Shown: positions 10,127 to 20,412 of the stretch, piece after piece | Position numbering within the stretch: position 1 is the stretch's first letter | How the letters are laid out: each line of letters opens with the position of its first letter | Assembly: GCA_958296045.1 (NCBI GenBank) | Contig: CATQHT010000003.1 | Span: 1 to 64,000, forward strand | Length of the DNA stretch: 64,000 nucleotides | DNA from: Rhodothermales bacterium | GTDB lineage: Bacteria > Bacteroidota > Rhodothermia > Rhodothermales > Bin80 | Direction: 5' to 3' | Notes under the pieces: generated by a model | What the model was told of the DNA's origin: nothing | The model's database searches: none | The model's input: only the letters and a program-made list of their open reading frames with translations | Position numbers and translations under genes: made by a program

Positions 10127-10633
10127 TTAGGCAAGTACGAACAGGGGCTGATCGTACGACACGGGATCGCCATCCTGTACCATTACCTTCATCACTTTTC
10201 CAGCCGCTTCGCACTTGATCTCATTCATGGTCTTCATGGCCTCTATGATGCACAATGTGTCACCGAGATTGACATTCGTACCCACCTCCACGAACGGATC
10301 GGCATCTGGCGCTGGCTGGCGGAAGAAGGTACCCACGATAGGGGCTCGAATGAGGATGCCCTCGGGCTCGCTTGCCGGTTCCTCTTCGGCTCTGGTTGGG
10401 ATGGATGGCACAGAACCCGCCGGGGAAGGCAAAATCTGGGGCGCATAGGCTGGCTGCGGCACCATGGCTTGAGGCGGCGCCAAACCGTAGGTGGCTGGCA
10501 TCACCATCGCCGAGGCAGGGTGTTTTCGCACCAGGATGCGAATCCCTTTCTCCTCTATCTCCACCTCGGCCGCGCCGCTCTCGACTGCGACCCGGATCAG
10601 CTCTCTGATGCGCGTAAGGTCAATCCTGGCCAT
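10127..10633 (-). CDS. accB: Biotin carboxyl carrier protein
   Basis: A 168-residue carrier protein of acetyl-CoA carboxylase. The N-terminal domain (MARIDLTRIRELIRV) is followed by a Pro/Ala-rich linker and a biotinyl domain ending at about residue 165. The biotinylated lysine is in EAMKTMNEIK; Thr replaces the more common Met or Leu after the Lys, a tolerated variation. It starts 6 bases downstream of the efp stop and precedes accC, giving the efp-accB-accC order found in many bacteria. Confidence 0.95.
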   Translation of the reverse strand: MARIDLTRIRELIRVAVESGAAEVEIEEKGIRILVRKHPASAMVMPATYGLAPPQAMVPQPAYAPQILPSPAGSVPSIPTRAEEEPASEPEGILIRAPIVGTFFRQPAPDADPFVEVGTNVNLGDTLCIIEAMKTMNEIKCEAAGKVMKVMVQDGDPVSYDQPLFVLA

Positions 10634-10639
10634 AGACTG

Positions 10640-11206
10640 TTATGAGGTGACACGCGTGATATACTCACCAGTGTCGGTGTTGACTCGAATCATATCACCT
10701 TCAGTGACGAACAATGGCACATGAACTGTGGCCCCGCTCTCCACGGTAGCAGGCTTGGTGGCACCGGTTGCGGTGTCTCCACGAATGCCCGGGTCGGCTC
10801 GTGTTACGCGTAGGTCGACGCTGCGGGGCAGCTCGGCCAGAAGCGCTTCCTCCGTATTGGCATGAAACAGGATGTCAATCGTCCCGCCTTCCGCCAGGTA
10901 CTTTCGCCCGGAAACCGCTTGCTGCGGAAGTGTGAACTGGGAGAAATCTTCCGTGCTCATAAAGTGCAGGCCGAGCGCGTCTTCATACAGAAACTGGTGT
11001 TCGCGCCGCTCCACGCGTGCCTCCTTGACTTTTTCCCCTGCACGAAAGGTGCGGTCGACGATGCGGCCAGTCTTGACGTTGCGAAGGGTAGTGCGAACAA
11101 ACGCGCCGCCTTTGCCAGGCTTGACGTGCTGAAATTTTACAATCTGCCAGACTTCCCGCCCCAGCACCATGGCGAAGCCATTCCGGAATTCTGTGGTATC
11201 CGCCAT
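10640..11206 (-). CDS. efp: Elongation factor P
   Basis: A 188-residue translation factor that relieves ribosome stalling at polyproline. The start at MADTTEFRNG gives the normal length. The N-terminal KOW-like domain has the loop HVKPGKGGAF, whose tip Lys is the usual modification site, followed by two OB-fold domains ending with GEYITRVTS. No EF-P modification gene is seen nearby. It is the first gene of the run leading to accB and accC; a promoter is expected in the 600 bases upstream. Confidence 0.95.
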   Translation of the reverse strand: MADTTEFRNGFAMVLGREVWQIVKFQHVKPGKGGAFVRTTLRNVKTGRIVDRTFRAGEKVKEARVERREHQFLYEDALGLHFMSTEDFSQFTLPQQAVSGRKYLAEGGTIDILFHANTEEALLAELPRSVDLRVTRADPGIRGDTATGATKPATVESGATVHVPLFVTEGDMIRVNTDTGEYITRVTS

Positions 11207-11824
11207 AAGCAGCTGACAGCGCGCGTCTTTTTGCCCTTTGCCGCCGCAAATATACGGTGAGGCCGCCGGTTTCGCCACATGCATGCTCCTTTCCCGCCAT
11301 TCTGTTTGGCCCCTGTTCTACCTGCGCAGTCGACTTTCACTTGCATTTTGCACCCGCACCTGGGGGTACCTCCTAAAGCCGGGGATTTTCATCCGTGGAT
11401 GTGAATGCTGCGGGCCTTGGCGGCGATTATAGCTTGGCAGATTGTCGTCGCCATAAGGTTGGAGTTGGGATATGCTCCGCCACGACATAGACAGGCATCG
11501 CGCCTTCGGGCAGAGCCAATCGGATCTATGACTGACTATCTCTCCGGTTTTCGAATCCCCGAGCACCTCGCAATGCATCGGGAGAAGCAAGCAGGTTTAG
11601 AAATGATCTGATCTGAAGGATGCGCCATAGCTCCTTGCGCGCTGCCTTTTGCAGGGGCGACTTAGGCCACATGACGCCCGATGGCATCCATCGTTCTCTG
11701 CGTGGCGAGCCATCGTAACTCCTTAGCCGCGCGAGGTCGGTGGTTCAGCCCTGTAGAACTCGGATCCCATTCCAAACTTGGTCCGCTGCTCAGTGTTGTT
11801 TGCACGTGTGAGCGCGGCTCCTCC
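11207..11824. other. Intergenic region upstream of efp
   Basis: About 600 bases between bshB1 and efp, both on the minus strand. No supported gene was found; short frames lack motifs. It presumably holds the efp operon promoter, but no clear consensus could be picked out. Its length is unusual next to the tightly packed operon downstream and resembles other eroded gaps in the window. Confidence 0.5.
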
Positions 11825-12562
11825 TCAGCGGAATGCCTTCTCCGCCTGAAGGGTTTGCATTAGGTCGCCCGTGCTCAGTGGTCCGCACAGCTGGAAGGCC
11901 TCGCCAAATGCAACCCCAATGGCATGACCGTGCACCTTTGCTCGAGCCTCGATCCATTCAAAAAAGCCGCGGTTGGATACAAAGGTCTCCGGTTCGTCGC
12001 TCTTGTACGCTGGATTATAGAATTGCGACGCGTAAGCTTCAAGTGCCTGGATGCGCTGGGCCCACATGCTTGTGACATCGACGATAAGTGTAGGAGAAAA
12101 GGGCAATACCTCCTCAAAGTGGACCACATGCTGAGGCCGCCACGGATCCTGACGCGTGTCTATCATGCGCAGACCGCTATAGAAGCAGGCCTGAATAACG
12201 AGCTGGGCGGTATGCTCGTGATCCGGGTGTCTGCACCTCTCTGGATGGGTCATCACGATGCGCGGCCGCAGGCGCCGCAGCACCTGAATCAGTCTGATTC
12301 TGTTCTCTTTGGAGGGCAAGATGTTGCCGTCGGGCAATCCGAGTTGTTCCCGGTGCGCCAGCCCCATGGCCTTTGCAGCAGCACGCGCCTCCTCTCGGCG
12401 CAGTTCCACCGTTCCCCGTGAACCCAGCTCACCGCGTGTCAAGTCCAGCGCACCCACCGCATAGCCTTGGTCGCACAGCAGACTAAGTGTGCCACCGGCG
12501 GCCAGCTCCACGTCATCGGGATGCGCCCCGATCGCCAAGACATCCAACTCCACGTCCAGCAC
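11825..12562 (-). CDS. bshB1: Bacillithiol biosynthesis deacetylase BshB1
   Basis: A 245-residue LmbE/PIG-L family zinc-dependent deacetylase. The metal-binding motif AHPDDVE is at residues 13-19, followed by GTLSLL, LTRGELGSRGT and the later THPERCRHPDHEH motif, which supplies another zinc ligand. This pattern is that of BshB1, which removes acetyl from GlcNAc-malate in bacillithiol synthesis. BshA and BshC are not in the window. Bacillithiol is known in Bacillota and in Bacteroidota and relatives, consistent with the inferred taxon. Confidence 0.9.
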   Translation of the reverse strand: MLDVELDVLAIGAHPDDVELAAGGTLSLLCDQGYAVGALDLTRGELGSRGTVELRREEARAAAKAMGLAHREQLGLPDGNILPSKENRIRLIQVLRRLRPRIVMTHPERCRHPDHEHTAQLVIQACFYSGLRMIDTRQDPWRPQHVVHFEEVLPFSPTLIVDVTSMWAQRIQALEAYASQFYNPAYKSDEPETFVSNRGFFEWIEARAKVHGHAIGVAFGEAFQLCGPLSTGDLMQTLQAEKAFR

Positions 12563-12884
12563 CTTCTTGATTATCCCCTGAGCATGCCACTATGGTACTT
12601 GCCCGGCCAGTCCTGGTTGCGGCCAGCCTTGCCCGACTCCTTCATTCGCCCGTTTTCCGCAGCTGTAGTGTCACTTGGTAATACTACACTTCGTGATCGA
12701 GTTTTCTGCAACTCCTGTGATGGCTGGCAACGAGCGCACACGCCCTGCAACCTTCCCGATCGTACGTTGTGTCTGCAGCTACTAGCGCTGCTAACACCCA
12801 TAAGGGACATCTAAACTTTTGGGGTCGTGCTGCTTACTATAGCAGCGTGTGTTACGTACAGGCATGGAAGTGAGAGTATGAGGT

Positions 12885-12990
12885 GTGCGCCAGGCTAACT
12901 GGCTTTAGTTCAGGGGGTGCAAGTCTCTCGCTGTGAAAGAGTAACCGTGCGCCACGAAGTCGTGGAAGGATGCTGATATGATGTAGCCCT
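12885..12990 (+). mobile_element. Group II intron 5'-domain-like relic
   Basis: The stretch begins with GTGCGCC, like the GUGYG 5' boundary of bacterial group II introns. It is followed about 27 bases later by GGGGGTGCAAGTCTCTC, which resembles the GGGTGCAAGTCCC segment of intron domain I, and then CACGAAGTCGTGG, a small hairpin. No reverse transcriptase frame or domain V follows, so this would be a truncated fragment. The assignment rests on short motifs. Confidence 0.38.
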
Positions 12991-13192
12991 CCTGCAGTTA
13001 TGGGCTGGCGAAATAATAACCTGTCAGACGTCATTGTAGTGGTATCAGTTTGAGAATGGACCTGTGCACACGTAATGTATGTGATTGGAGGGTAGTTAGA
13101 TATCTTCCTCCTCCTCGCCAACCACAATTCTAGTTGTCGTTGGACAGAAGGCCTCCACGCGCTGCGTACACCGCAAGTAACGCGCAATCAAC

Positions 13193-13216
13193 GGGCACAT
13201 CACGGCTGATGTGCCC
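13193..13216. terminator. Perfect 10-bp hairpin
   Basis: GGGCACATCA (13193-13202) and TGATGTGCCC (13207-13216) are perfectly complementary around a CGGC loop. No T-run follows on either strand, so it may be a rho-independent-like terminator without a U-tract, a protein-binding palindrome or part of a decayed element. It sits in the gap downstream of leuS. Confidence 0.5.
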
Positions 13217-13589
13217 CTGACTCTCGTTGCCATGCTGAGGCCTCACCGATTGGTCAATTGTGCATCCCACAAGGTCAGGCAATAACTCTTCCTGTTCGAG
13301 ATGCAGACTTTCGGATGCATACGCTCAGATGTCGTCTGGCTCGTCGCAGGCGGTTACCTTCACGAGCAGCATGGAAGCACGTTGCGGTACAACTGGCTCT
13401 GAAGCGAAAGGCGGTCTTTTAATTCAGCCTCTAATCGTGTGACATCTGGGGCGCATTGAATCTCGGGCTTGCAGAGCACGGTAAGGACCTGCCAGCATCG
13501 CAGTTCCGCTGGAATTAGCCGCACCTAATCTTCTTCCATTTCCGAGCTTGCTTGCTGCCGATTCGTCACTGGAATTGCGGTTGGGCCCA

Positions 13590-16208
13590 TTAGTCACCCG
13601 GCCGAGCCGCCACAAAGTTGACGATACGTCCCGGTACGTAAATCTCTTTGCGCAACACCTTCCCTTCGAGAAAGCGCCGCACATTGGACTGCTGTCGCGC
13701 TAAACTCAACGCGTCCTCACGACTCATACCGGTCCGAACATCAATGGTGGCTCGCACCCTTCCGTTCACCTGCACTGCAACACGCGCGGAGTCCTCCTTC
13801 AAGTACTCTTCACGCAGCACTGGCCACGGTTCGTATGCCAGCGATGTACGATGTCCCAGTCGCTCCCAAAGAGCTTCCGCGATGTGCGGTGCAAAAGGGC
13901 TGAGCATCAATACAAACGGCTCGGCCACCTGCCGAGGTACAGCCTTCCAACGTGATGCCGCATTGATAAACTCCATCAGCGCGGCAATGGCCGTATTCAT
14001 GCGCAACGATTCGATGTCGCGCGTCACACGTCGGAGAGTTCGATGCAGCATGCGCCACTGCTCCCGAGTAGGACGCAGTTCTGATACGACGTCGGAAGTG
14101 GAGGTCAATAAGAGCCATGTTCGTCGCAAAAAACGAAACGTACCAGCCACCCCTCGCGTGTTCCAAGGCTTCACCTGCTCCAGCGGACCCATGAACATCT
14201 CGTACAAGCGGAAGGCATCGGCACCGTATTGCCCAATGATGGCATCTGGGTTAACTACGTTGCCCCGACTCTTGCTCATCTTGTATGCCCGCACATCCAC
14301 ACGTATCGTGGGGTCCTGGCGCAACACAACATGCTCCCCCTGCTTTGTTACAGCCTTTTCATCAATGCGCACCGCCGTTACCGCATGGCCTGACCTGCTG
14401 TGACTACCGCGAGAGATGTCGGCTGCAGAAACCCACACACCAGAATCCGCATCGCGGTAAGCTGTGTACTCCAGTTCACCAAGGATCATCCCCTGGTGCA
14501 CAAGGCGGGCAAAGGGCTCGGGCGAGGACACTACGGCCGCATCAAAAAGCACCATGTGCCAGAATCGTGCATACAGCAGATGAAGCACGGCATGCTCCGC
14601 ACCACCGACATACAGGTCAACCGGCATCCAGTAGCGCTCTAGCTCTGGGTCCACCAGCACGCGGTCGTTATGCGGATCGATATAGCGCAGAAAGTACCAG
14701 CATGATCCGGCCCACTGTGGCATGGTATTCGTTTCGCGCCGCGCGGGCGCGCCAGTCTCTGGGTCGGTAGCATGCAACCAGTCGCCCGCCAACGCCAAGG
14801 GCCCCTCCAGCGAGCCGCTAGGCTTGAATTCCTCCAGCACCGGCAACGTGAGCGGCAAGTCGTCGGAGTTCAGTGGCTTCGCTGTTCCACCTGAATAAAC
14901 CACCGGGATGGGCTCACCCCAATAGCGCTGCCTTGAAAACAGCCAGTCCCGGAGCTTATAGTTCACCTTGCGCCGCCCAGCACTGGTCTCTTCGAGCCAC
15001 TCGATGATGCGCGCCTTGGCGGCGTTCATGTGCTGGCCGTCAAGAAACCCGCTGTTGATCGCCGGGCCGTCTCCCAGATAGGCACCACCGGCAAAGCCAT
15101 CCGGCGGCTGTACGGTGCGGACGATCGGCAAGCCAAAGGTTTCTGCAAAAGCCCAGTCACGCTCATCCTGACCCGGCACGGCCATGATGGCTCCTGTACC
15201 ATACGACGCTAACACATAGTCAGCTACCCATATCGGAATACGTGCTCTGGTCGCAGGATTGACCGCATATCCACCCGTAAAGACACCAGTCTTTTCCTTT
15301 TGGAACGCACTTCGCTCCAGATCACTCTTGCGCGAGGCTTGTGCACAATAGGCCGTCACTGCGGTAGCCTGGCCAGGCGAAGCCACCTCGCGGACCAGCG
15401 GATGCTCCGGCGCTAATACCATGTACGTAGCACCAAAGATGGTGTCTGGCCGCGTAGTAAAGACACGGATAAATGCTCCGTCACGCACATCGTGCACCGG
15501 AAAATCAATCTCCGCCCCTTCGCTTCGACCGATCCAGTTCCGCTGCATCTCCTTGGTGGAAGCCGGCCAGTCCGTGGTTTCCAGGCCAGCCAGGAGCCGT
15601 TCGGCGTAGTGGGTGATGCGGAGCATCCACTGTCTAAGCATCCGGCGCTCGCACGGGTGACCGCCAATATCGCTCTTACCATCGACCACCTCCTCGTTGG
15701 CCAGAGTAGTCCCCAGCGCCTCACACCACCAGACCGGGACTTCAGCTTCGTATGCCAGCCCCCGCTCGTACAGTTTCAGGAAGATCCACTGCGTCCACCG
15801 GTAATATTTGAAGTCGGTAGTGTTTACCTCGCGCCTCCAGTCGTATGAGAAGCCCAAAGACTTCAACTGTGCACGAAACCGGGCGATATTCGTCTCGGTG
15901 GTGATGCGCGGATGCGTACCGGTGCGCAGCGCATATTGCTCTGCTGGCAGCCCGAAAGCATCCCATCCTATCGGATGCAGCACATTAAAGCCGCGCATCC
16001 GCTTGTAGCGCGCCACGATGTCGGTGGCGGTATACCCTTCTGGATGCCCTACATGCAGGCCCGCACCACTGGGGTATGGAAACATGTCAAGCACATAATA
16101 CTTGGGCTTGGACGTGTCTACCTCCCGTGGTGTGCGAAAAGTCTCATGCTTTTCCCAGTAAGCCTGCCATTTACGCTCAATTGCCTCAAAGGGATATTCA
16201 GTCATCAC
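13590..16208 (-). CDS. leuS: Leucyl-tRNA synthetase
   Basis: An 872-residue class Ia synthetase charging tRNA-Leu. Landmarks: the HIGH-type motif HVGHPEGY about residue 52, the connective editing domain with [13 protein letters not shown], the CP-core motif GSCWYFLRY and the KMSKS loop at about residue 642. The C-terminal anticodon-binding and small alpha-beta domain ends in [12 protein letters not shown]. Two Met codons stand together at the start and either may be used. The length is normal for a bacterial LeuS. Confidence 0.96.
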   Translation of the reverse strand: MMTEYPFEAIERKWQAYWEKHETFRTPREVDTSKPKYYVLDMFPYPSGAGLHVGHPEGYTATDIVARYKRMRGFNVLHPIGWDAFGLPAEQYALRTGTHPRITTETNIARFRAQLKSLGFSYDWRREVNTTDFKYYRWTQWIFLKLYERGLAYEAEVPVWWCEALGTTLANEEVVDGKSDIGGHPCERRMLRQWMLRITHYAERLLAGLETTDWPASTKEMQRNWIGRSEGAEIDFPVHDVRDGAFIRVFTTRPDTIFGATYMVLAPEHPLVREVASPGQATAVTAYCAQASRKSDLERSAFQKEKTGVFTGGYAVNPATRARIPIWVADYVLASYGTGAIMAVPGQDERDWAFAETFGLPIVRTVQPPDGFAGGAYLGDGPAINSGFLDGQHMNAAKARIIEWLEETSAGRRKVNYKLRDWLFSRQRYWGEPIPVVYSGGTAKPLNSDDLPLTLPVLEEFKPSGSLEGPLALAGDWLHATDPETGAPARRETNTMPQWAGSCWYFLRYIDPHNDRVLVDPELERYWMPVDLYVGGAEHAVLHLLYARFWHMVLFDAAVVSSPEPFARLVHQGMILGELEYTAYRDADSGVWVSAADISRGSHSRSGHAVTAVRIDEKAVTKQGEHVVLRQDPTIRVDVRAYKMSKSRGNVVNPDAIIGQYGADAFRLYEMFMGPLEQVKPWNTRGVAGTFRFLRRTWLLLTSTSDVVSELRPTREQWRMLHRTLRRVTRDIESLRMNTAIAALMEFINAASRWKAVPRQVAEPFVLMLSPFAPHIAEALWERLGHRTSLAYEPWPVLREEYLKEDSARVAVQVNGRVRATIDVRTGMSREDALSLARQQSNVRRFLEGKVLRKEIYVPGRIVNFVAARPGD

Positions 16209-16405
16209 GACAACAGTTCTGGCGACTGGGTCCGAAACTCAAGGGACATGCCGCCAAGAGGCGTTGAGCTTAGCAGCTTTCCATGCCCAAAGCTGCCATG
16301 CGAAATAAGCGCCACACCTGGGCCCATGCCGCGCAGCGCTGTGACGGGCATCACGACAACCGGACGGCCCACTGCCGCCCCAATACGGGATGTGATGCAA
16401 GCAAC

Positions 16406-17575
16406 TCAGGTACGAATGGTGGTCGTGCGTTCCTTTACGCCACGTGGCTCTTTCCCAGACTTGACCTCTGGGCGAAAAGAGGCGGCGTCCCGCATCTTCT
16501 CTAGATTCTTGCGCTGATTCCGCGAAAGCTTACGTGGCGTCCATACATGCACATTGATCAGTATATCACCGCGCTCATACGAGTCCAAACCCTTGATACC
16601 CTTGCGCCGCAGGCGCAGGATATCACCCGACTGGGTTCCAGCTTTGATCTTAGCCGGAACCTTACCTTCCAGGGTAGGCACTTCCACCTCGGCACCCAAG
16701 GCTGCGTCAGGGAACGACACGTAAAGTTCGTGAATCAGGTTGTTTCCGTCACGGCGAAAATCCTTACTTGCAAGTTCACGTATCACGATACGCAAATCCC
16801 CAGGCGGCCCGCCCCGCTTGCCAGCGTTGCCGTGTCCGCGCAGCGTGAGATACTGATCGGTTCGGACGCCGGCGGGAACCCTAACACGGACGACCTTGTC
16901 GGCCTCCAAGCGGCCTTCTCCCCAACAGTCCGAGCATTTCTTGCCGATTACGGTACCCTCACCGTTGCAGTCGCTGCATTCGACTACACTCACGATACGG
17001 CCAAGCATCGTGTTCTGAGTCCTGTGTCGCTCTCCACTGCCGTTGCAGGTGGAGCACTGCTTCAAATTGTCGTCGCCCTCTTTGGCCCCGCTCCCTCTGC
17101 AGGATTTGCACTTGACGAGCCGGCGGATTTTCAGCTCTTTCTGAACCCCTTCGGCAACCTCCGCCAGCGACAGATCAAGCCGAAACTGGAGGGCCTCCCC
17201 CGGTACTCCACGGTGGCTACGACGCGCACGCCCAGAGCCGCCAGAAAAGAAGTCACTGAACGGGCTTGAACCTCCAGCGGCATGAGCGAAGATGTCGCCG
17301 AAAGCGCTCATGATGTCACTGACATCCCTGTAACGCCCGCCCATGTTGCCATTGCCCCCTACCCCTTCATGCCCGAAACGATCATAACGAGCCCGCTTCT
17401 GGGCATCAGAAAGCACCGCGTAGGCCTGCGCAGCTTCCTTGAAATGGCCTTCGGCCTTCTTGTCCCCCGGATTGCGGTCTGGATGGTAATGCATGGCCTT
17501 CTTACGATAGGCCTTCTTTATGTCTTCTGGCGAGGCATCACGAGCTACCTCCAGAACTTCGTAATAGTCTCTCAT
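16406..17575 (-). CDS. dnaJ: Chaperone DnaJ (Hsp40)
   Basis: From MRDYYEVLEVARDAS the protein has 389 residues. The J domain contains the HPD motif in YHPDRNPGD, which stimulates the DnaK ATPase. A Gly/Phe-rich region follows, then four zinc-finger repeats of the C-x-x-C-x-G-x-G type (CKSCRGSG, CSTCNGSG, CSDCNGEG, CSDCWGEG) and the two C-terminal substrate-binding domains. It follows the grpE-like gene by 14 bases; dnaK is not in the window. Confidence 0.95.
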   Translation of the reverse strand: MRDYYEVLEVARDASPEDIKKAYRKKAMHYHPDRNPGDKKAEGHFKEAAQAYAVLSDAQKRARYDRFGHEGVGGNGNMGGRYRDVSDIMSAFGDIFAHAAGGSSPFSDFFSGGSGRARRSHRGVPGEALQFRLDLSLAEVAEGVQKELKIRRLVKCKSCRGSGAKEGDDNLKQCSTCNGSGERHRTQNTMLGRIVSVVECSDCNGEGTVIGKKCSDCWGEGRLEADKVVRVRVPAGVRTDQYLTLRGHGNAGKRGGPPGDLRIVIRELASKDFRRDGNNLIHELYVSFPDAALGAEVEVPTLEGKVPAKIKAGTQSGDILRLRRKGIKGLDSYERGDILINVHVWTPRKLSRNQRKNLEKMRDAASFRPEVKSGKEPRGVKERTTTIRT

Positions 17576-17589
17576 GACCGTGCGTACAA

Positions 17590-19104
17590 TCAAGCCGCGA
17601 CAATGACCTGGGCATAGCGCAGCACCCGGTCACCCTGAAGATATCCGCGCCGTACCTCGTGGATCACGGTGCCGGGCGCTTTGTCGAGCGCCGGTGCTCG
17701 GCCCACCGCTTCATGCCTTTCTACGTTAAAGGGATGGTACATGACCTCCATCAGACAAACATCAAAGCTCCCCAATGCCCGCTCCATGGCACTGGAGGCC
17801 TCCTCCATCGTTGCCGCTAGCTGCTCACTGGCTCTAGCGGGGTCCGCAGCCGAGTCGAGCTCCTTAAGGTCATCCAGCGACTTGCGCAGCGGCACGACTA
17901 CCGCACCGAGGGCATCGGCCACCTCGGCACGTGCGCGCCGCTGGTCATCCTCTTGCTTCCGCTTTATCTGGCGGACGTAGGACCGATATGCGGCACTGGT
18001 GCGCCTGAGTCTTGTACGAACGAAGTTAAGCTTCGCTTCCAGCGCTTCGGGTTCTGTTTCTGGTTCCGCCTCCGTTGGCATGGTGCTGGCGGCACTCTCG
18101 CTGTCGCTAGGAGGCGAAAGCGCTTCATCGAGGATCTGATCCACCACTGCGGCCAGTCCGCCGCATACCAGCTCCGCTCCCTCCAGCAGCGCTTCATATG
18201 CATGGCCCGTTGCCGGTTCTCCCCCAGAGCTTGGGGCTGCATCCAGCCATCGGTGCAGGTCATCGTGCGCGGTTAAGAAAGACTTCAGAGCGGCAGCGCG
18301 TGCGCGGACAGCCCACTGCGGCCGCTGCTCTTCGGTTCTGGCTCTGTACCTGTTAAAGTCCTTCTGCAGACGTTCCTCGTGTTCGCAGAGCTGCCTGATT
18401 TCGTCTTCTATGGCTGCCAGGTACGCCGCCGTACGCCTTTCTATCTCTTCTTGCAGCGCCCGAATCCGGGCGGCCTGTTCCGCCGCTGCATCGGCATCCT
18501 CACCAGACGCCGCGGCAACCTCCTCGTCAGCATCAGGCGCGGCATCAGCAGGGCCTGCCTCCACTCCCTCCGCCACAAGGGCCGCATCCCGCTCCTCGGT
18601 TCTGGCGTCAAACTCCTGGTCTGGGCCCTCCGTCAACGCATCAGGCTCCGCGGCAACGGCAGCATCCGCAGCAGATCCGATATCCGAATTCCTTGCCTCC
18701 TCGCCTTCGGCGGCACGCGATATATCCGGCACCGCTGTAGCAGCAAAAGAGCCCTCGTTTTCTGCACTCGACGACATATCAGACTCCAGGGCACCCTCCT
18801 CATCCATAGCAGGTACGGCGTCAATGTGGTCTGCTTCTACACCTTCCGCCTCGCGTGTGTCCTCCGAACCCTCCGCCCTGACACCAGAATCCTCGTCTGT
18901 GATGTGTGACGTTGCCTCGGCGTCGACGCCAAAGTCCGCTGGAGACTCGCTCACTTCAGCTTCACCTGCACCGTTCGTGCTCTCCTCACCTGCCGCCCAC
19001 ATACCATTATCTATGGGGACCGCAGTCACACCGTCATTTAGCGCCTGATGGCCAACCTGCGTGGCTGTGTCCTCTTTCGCTGCTGCAACGTTCCTCACCG
19101 ACAT
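17590..19104 (-). CDS. grpE: Double-module GrpE-like nucleotide exchange factor
   Basis: A 504-residue protein where GrpE is normally near 200. Residues 1-205 form a highly acidic, low-complexity region. Residues about 205-328 look like a GrpE coiled coil and four-helix bundle (LQKDFNRYRARTEEQ, then HAYEALLEGAELVCGGL) but have no beta domain. Residues about 352-504 are a second module with coiled coil, SLDDLKEL, MYHPFNVERHEAVG, and a typical GrpE beta-domain end GTVIHEVRRGYLQGDRVLRYAQVIV (shown in part: GTVIHEVRRGYLQGDRV). GrpE releases ADP from DnaK. Location between hrcA and dnaJ supports the role. The tandem arrangement appears unusual; the function of the first module is unknown. Confidence 0.85.
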   Translation of the reverse strand: MSVRNVAAAKEDTATQVGHQALNDGVTAVPIDNGMWAAGEESTNGAGEAEVSESPADFGVDAEATSHITDEDSGVRAEGSEDTREAEGVEADHIDAVPAMDEEGALESDMSSSAENEGSFAATAVPDISRAAEGEEARNSDIGSAADAAVAAEPDALTEGPDQEFDARTEERDAALVAEGVEAGPADAAPDADEEVAAASGEDADAAAEQAARIRALQEEIERRTAAYLAAIEDEIRQLCEHEERLQKDFNRYRARTEEQRPQWAVRARAAALKSFLTAHDDLHRWLDAAPSSGGEPATGHAYEALLEGAELVCGGLAAVVDQILDEALSPPSDSESAASTMPTEAEPETEPEALEAKLNFVRTRLRRTSAAYRSYVRQIKRKQEDDQRRARAEVADALGAVVVPLRKSLDDLKELDSAADPARASEQLAATMEEASSAMERALGSFDVCLMEVMYHPFNVERHEAVGRAPALDKAPGTVIHEVRRGYLQGDRVLRYAQVIVAA

Positions 19105-19111
19105 GTCTGGT

Positions 19112-20281
19112 TTATTGTTGATCTGGTGAATTCAGGTTCTTTGGCCGTATTACGTCGATCGACGGCCGATTCAAAAGGCGTGCCAAAGTCTCCACCAGTG
19201 CGATGGCTCGTTCATAGTCCATGCGCATAGGACCAAGGATGCCTACGGTGCCGATCGTCTCGCCGAGCTGGTATCTGGCCGTAACGATAGAATAGGTTGA
19301 CGCAGCGGCACCTCGAATCTCACTGCCGATACTGACGGTCGCCTGTCCTATGGTCGCCTGCTGTTGCTGCCCCTCGAACAGCTGCAAAACAAAACCCTCA
19401 TCCTCAACGAGCTGTATCAGCATGCGTATTGCTTCCGCATTGCTGAATTCAGGCTGCCGCAAGAGTCCTCCTGAACCCCCGCGGCGCAGCCTACCCTCTG
19501 CTGGATCGCTGAAAACAACTGCCCGTTCCTTCAAAATCAGCTGCACGATCCCGGTCGGATCATCGTCCAGATCCCGCGTGCGGTCCGCATACGTACGCCG
19601 GATCTCATCCAGTCGCAACCCGGCCAAGCGCTCATTAAGGAGGATCACTATGCGATCCAGCTCGTAGCGGCGCAGCTCCACACGCGTCTCATAAATGATG
19701 GTCTGCACAAGACGGCTGCGTACGCTGATCACTATCATAACCCGAGGCGAAGCCAGCGGCACGACCTCCAGCCGCTCCAGTATCCCAGTGGAAATCTTGG
19801 GGCTCAATACAACCCCGAAAAGGCTGGACATCCGACTTAGGATTCTTGAGCTTTCTCTGAAAAGCTCATCCTCATCGCCCATCAATCGGTCCAGCTTTGC
19901 CTTGAGGAGGCGCTTTTCCACTGCTGACAGCTCTGGAAGCTCCATCAGGTCATCTACAAACACCCGGTATCCCAGCTCAGTCGGCATACGCCCAGCCGAA
20001 GTGTACGGGTGGCGCAGGTATCCCAACTCTTCAAGATCTCCCATGGTGTTGCGCACAGAAGCCGGACTGAGCCCCAATGCATGCCGTCGCGCCAGCGTAC
20101 GCGACCCCACGGGGCCTGCCGTATCGATAAAGCTGCGCACCACAAGGCGAAGCACCGTCTGCTCGCGTGCCTTCAGGGGATGGGTTAAACGATGTAGCGC
20201 GGCTACCATGGCATCGGGTATCACCACAACATCCTTGCCGCCAGCGCGGCGGATGCGTGAATTGTCATATGCATGCACCAT
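19112..20281 (-). CDS. hrcA: Heat-inducible transcription repressor HrcA
   Basis: About 389 residues from MVHAYDNSRI; other start codons nearby are possible. An N-terminal winged helix (LRLVVRSFIDTAGPVGSRTLARRH, with SPASVRNTMGDLEELGYL) is followed by the HrcA GAF-like domain including HPYTSAGRMPTELGYRVFVD and the C-terminal GPMRMDYERAIALV segment. HrcA represses heat-shock genes by binding the CIRCE operator. A CIRCE copy (TTAGCACTC and its inverted repeat) was not seen upstream. The hrcA-grpE-dnaJ order on one strand is classical, with 7 bases between hrcA and grpE. Confidence 0.92.
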   Translation of the reverse strand: MVHAYDNSRIRRAGGKDVVVIPDAMVAALHRLTHPLKAREQTVLRLVVRSFIDTAGPVGSRTLARRHALGLSPASVRNTMGDLEELGYLRHPYTSAGRMPTELGYRVFVDDLMELPELSAVEKRLLKAKLDRLMGDEDELFRESSRILSRMSSLFGVVLSPKISTGILERLEVVPLASPRVMIVISVRSRLVQTIIYETRVELRRYELDRIVILLNERLAGLRLDEIRRTYADRTRDLDDDPTGIVQLILKERAVVFSDPAEGRLRRGGSGGLLRQPEFSNAEAIRMLIQLVEDEGFVLQLFEGQQQQATIGQATVSIGSEIRGAAASTYSIVTARYQLGETIGTVGILGPMRMDYERAIALVETLARLLNRPSIDVIRPKNLNSPDQQ

Positions 20282-20412
20282 TTTAACAAATTCGCCGCCA
20301 ACATGACTGACGCCCCGGCGACAGCAGCTCATCCTGTCGCGTGCAACCGGCCCGAAAACATGGCGTATGCAAGGATTGATTTTCTTGCTCCTGTCAATCA
20401 GGCGGAAATGCC

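Larger units (their letters stand above)
12563..13589. other. Gene-poor gap holding an intron-like relic
   Basis: A 1-kb gap between bshB1 and leuS with no supported protein gene. It contains a group II intron-like 5' segment (from 12885) and a perfect 10-bp hairpin at 13193-13216, listed separately. The remainder shows nothing recognisable. Confidence 0.5.

Noticed and set aside
18410..19048. 212-codon plus-strand frame
   Set aside because: Ser/Ala-rich shadow of the acidic GrpE arm.
20282..20412. CIRCE operator upstream of hrcA
   Set aside because: The TTAGCACTC inverted repeat was looked for and not seen.
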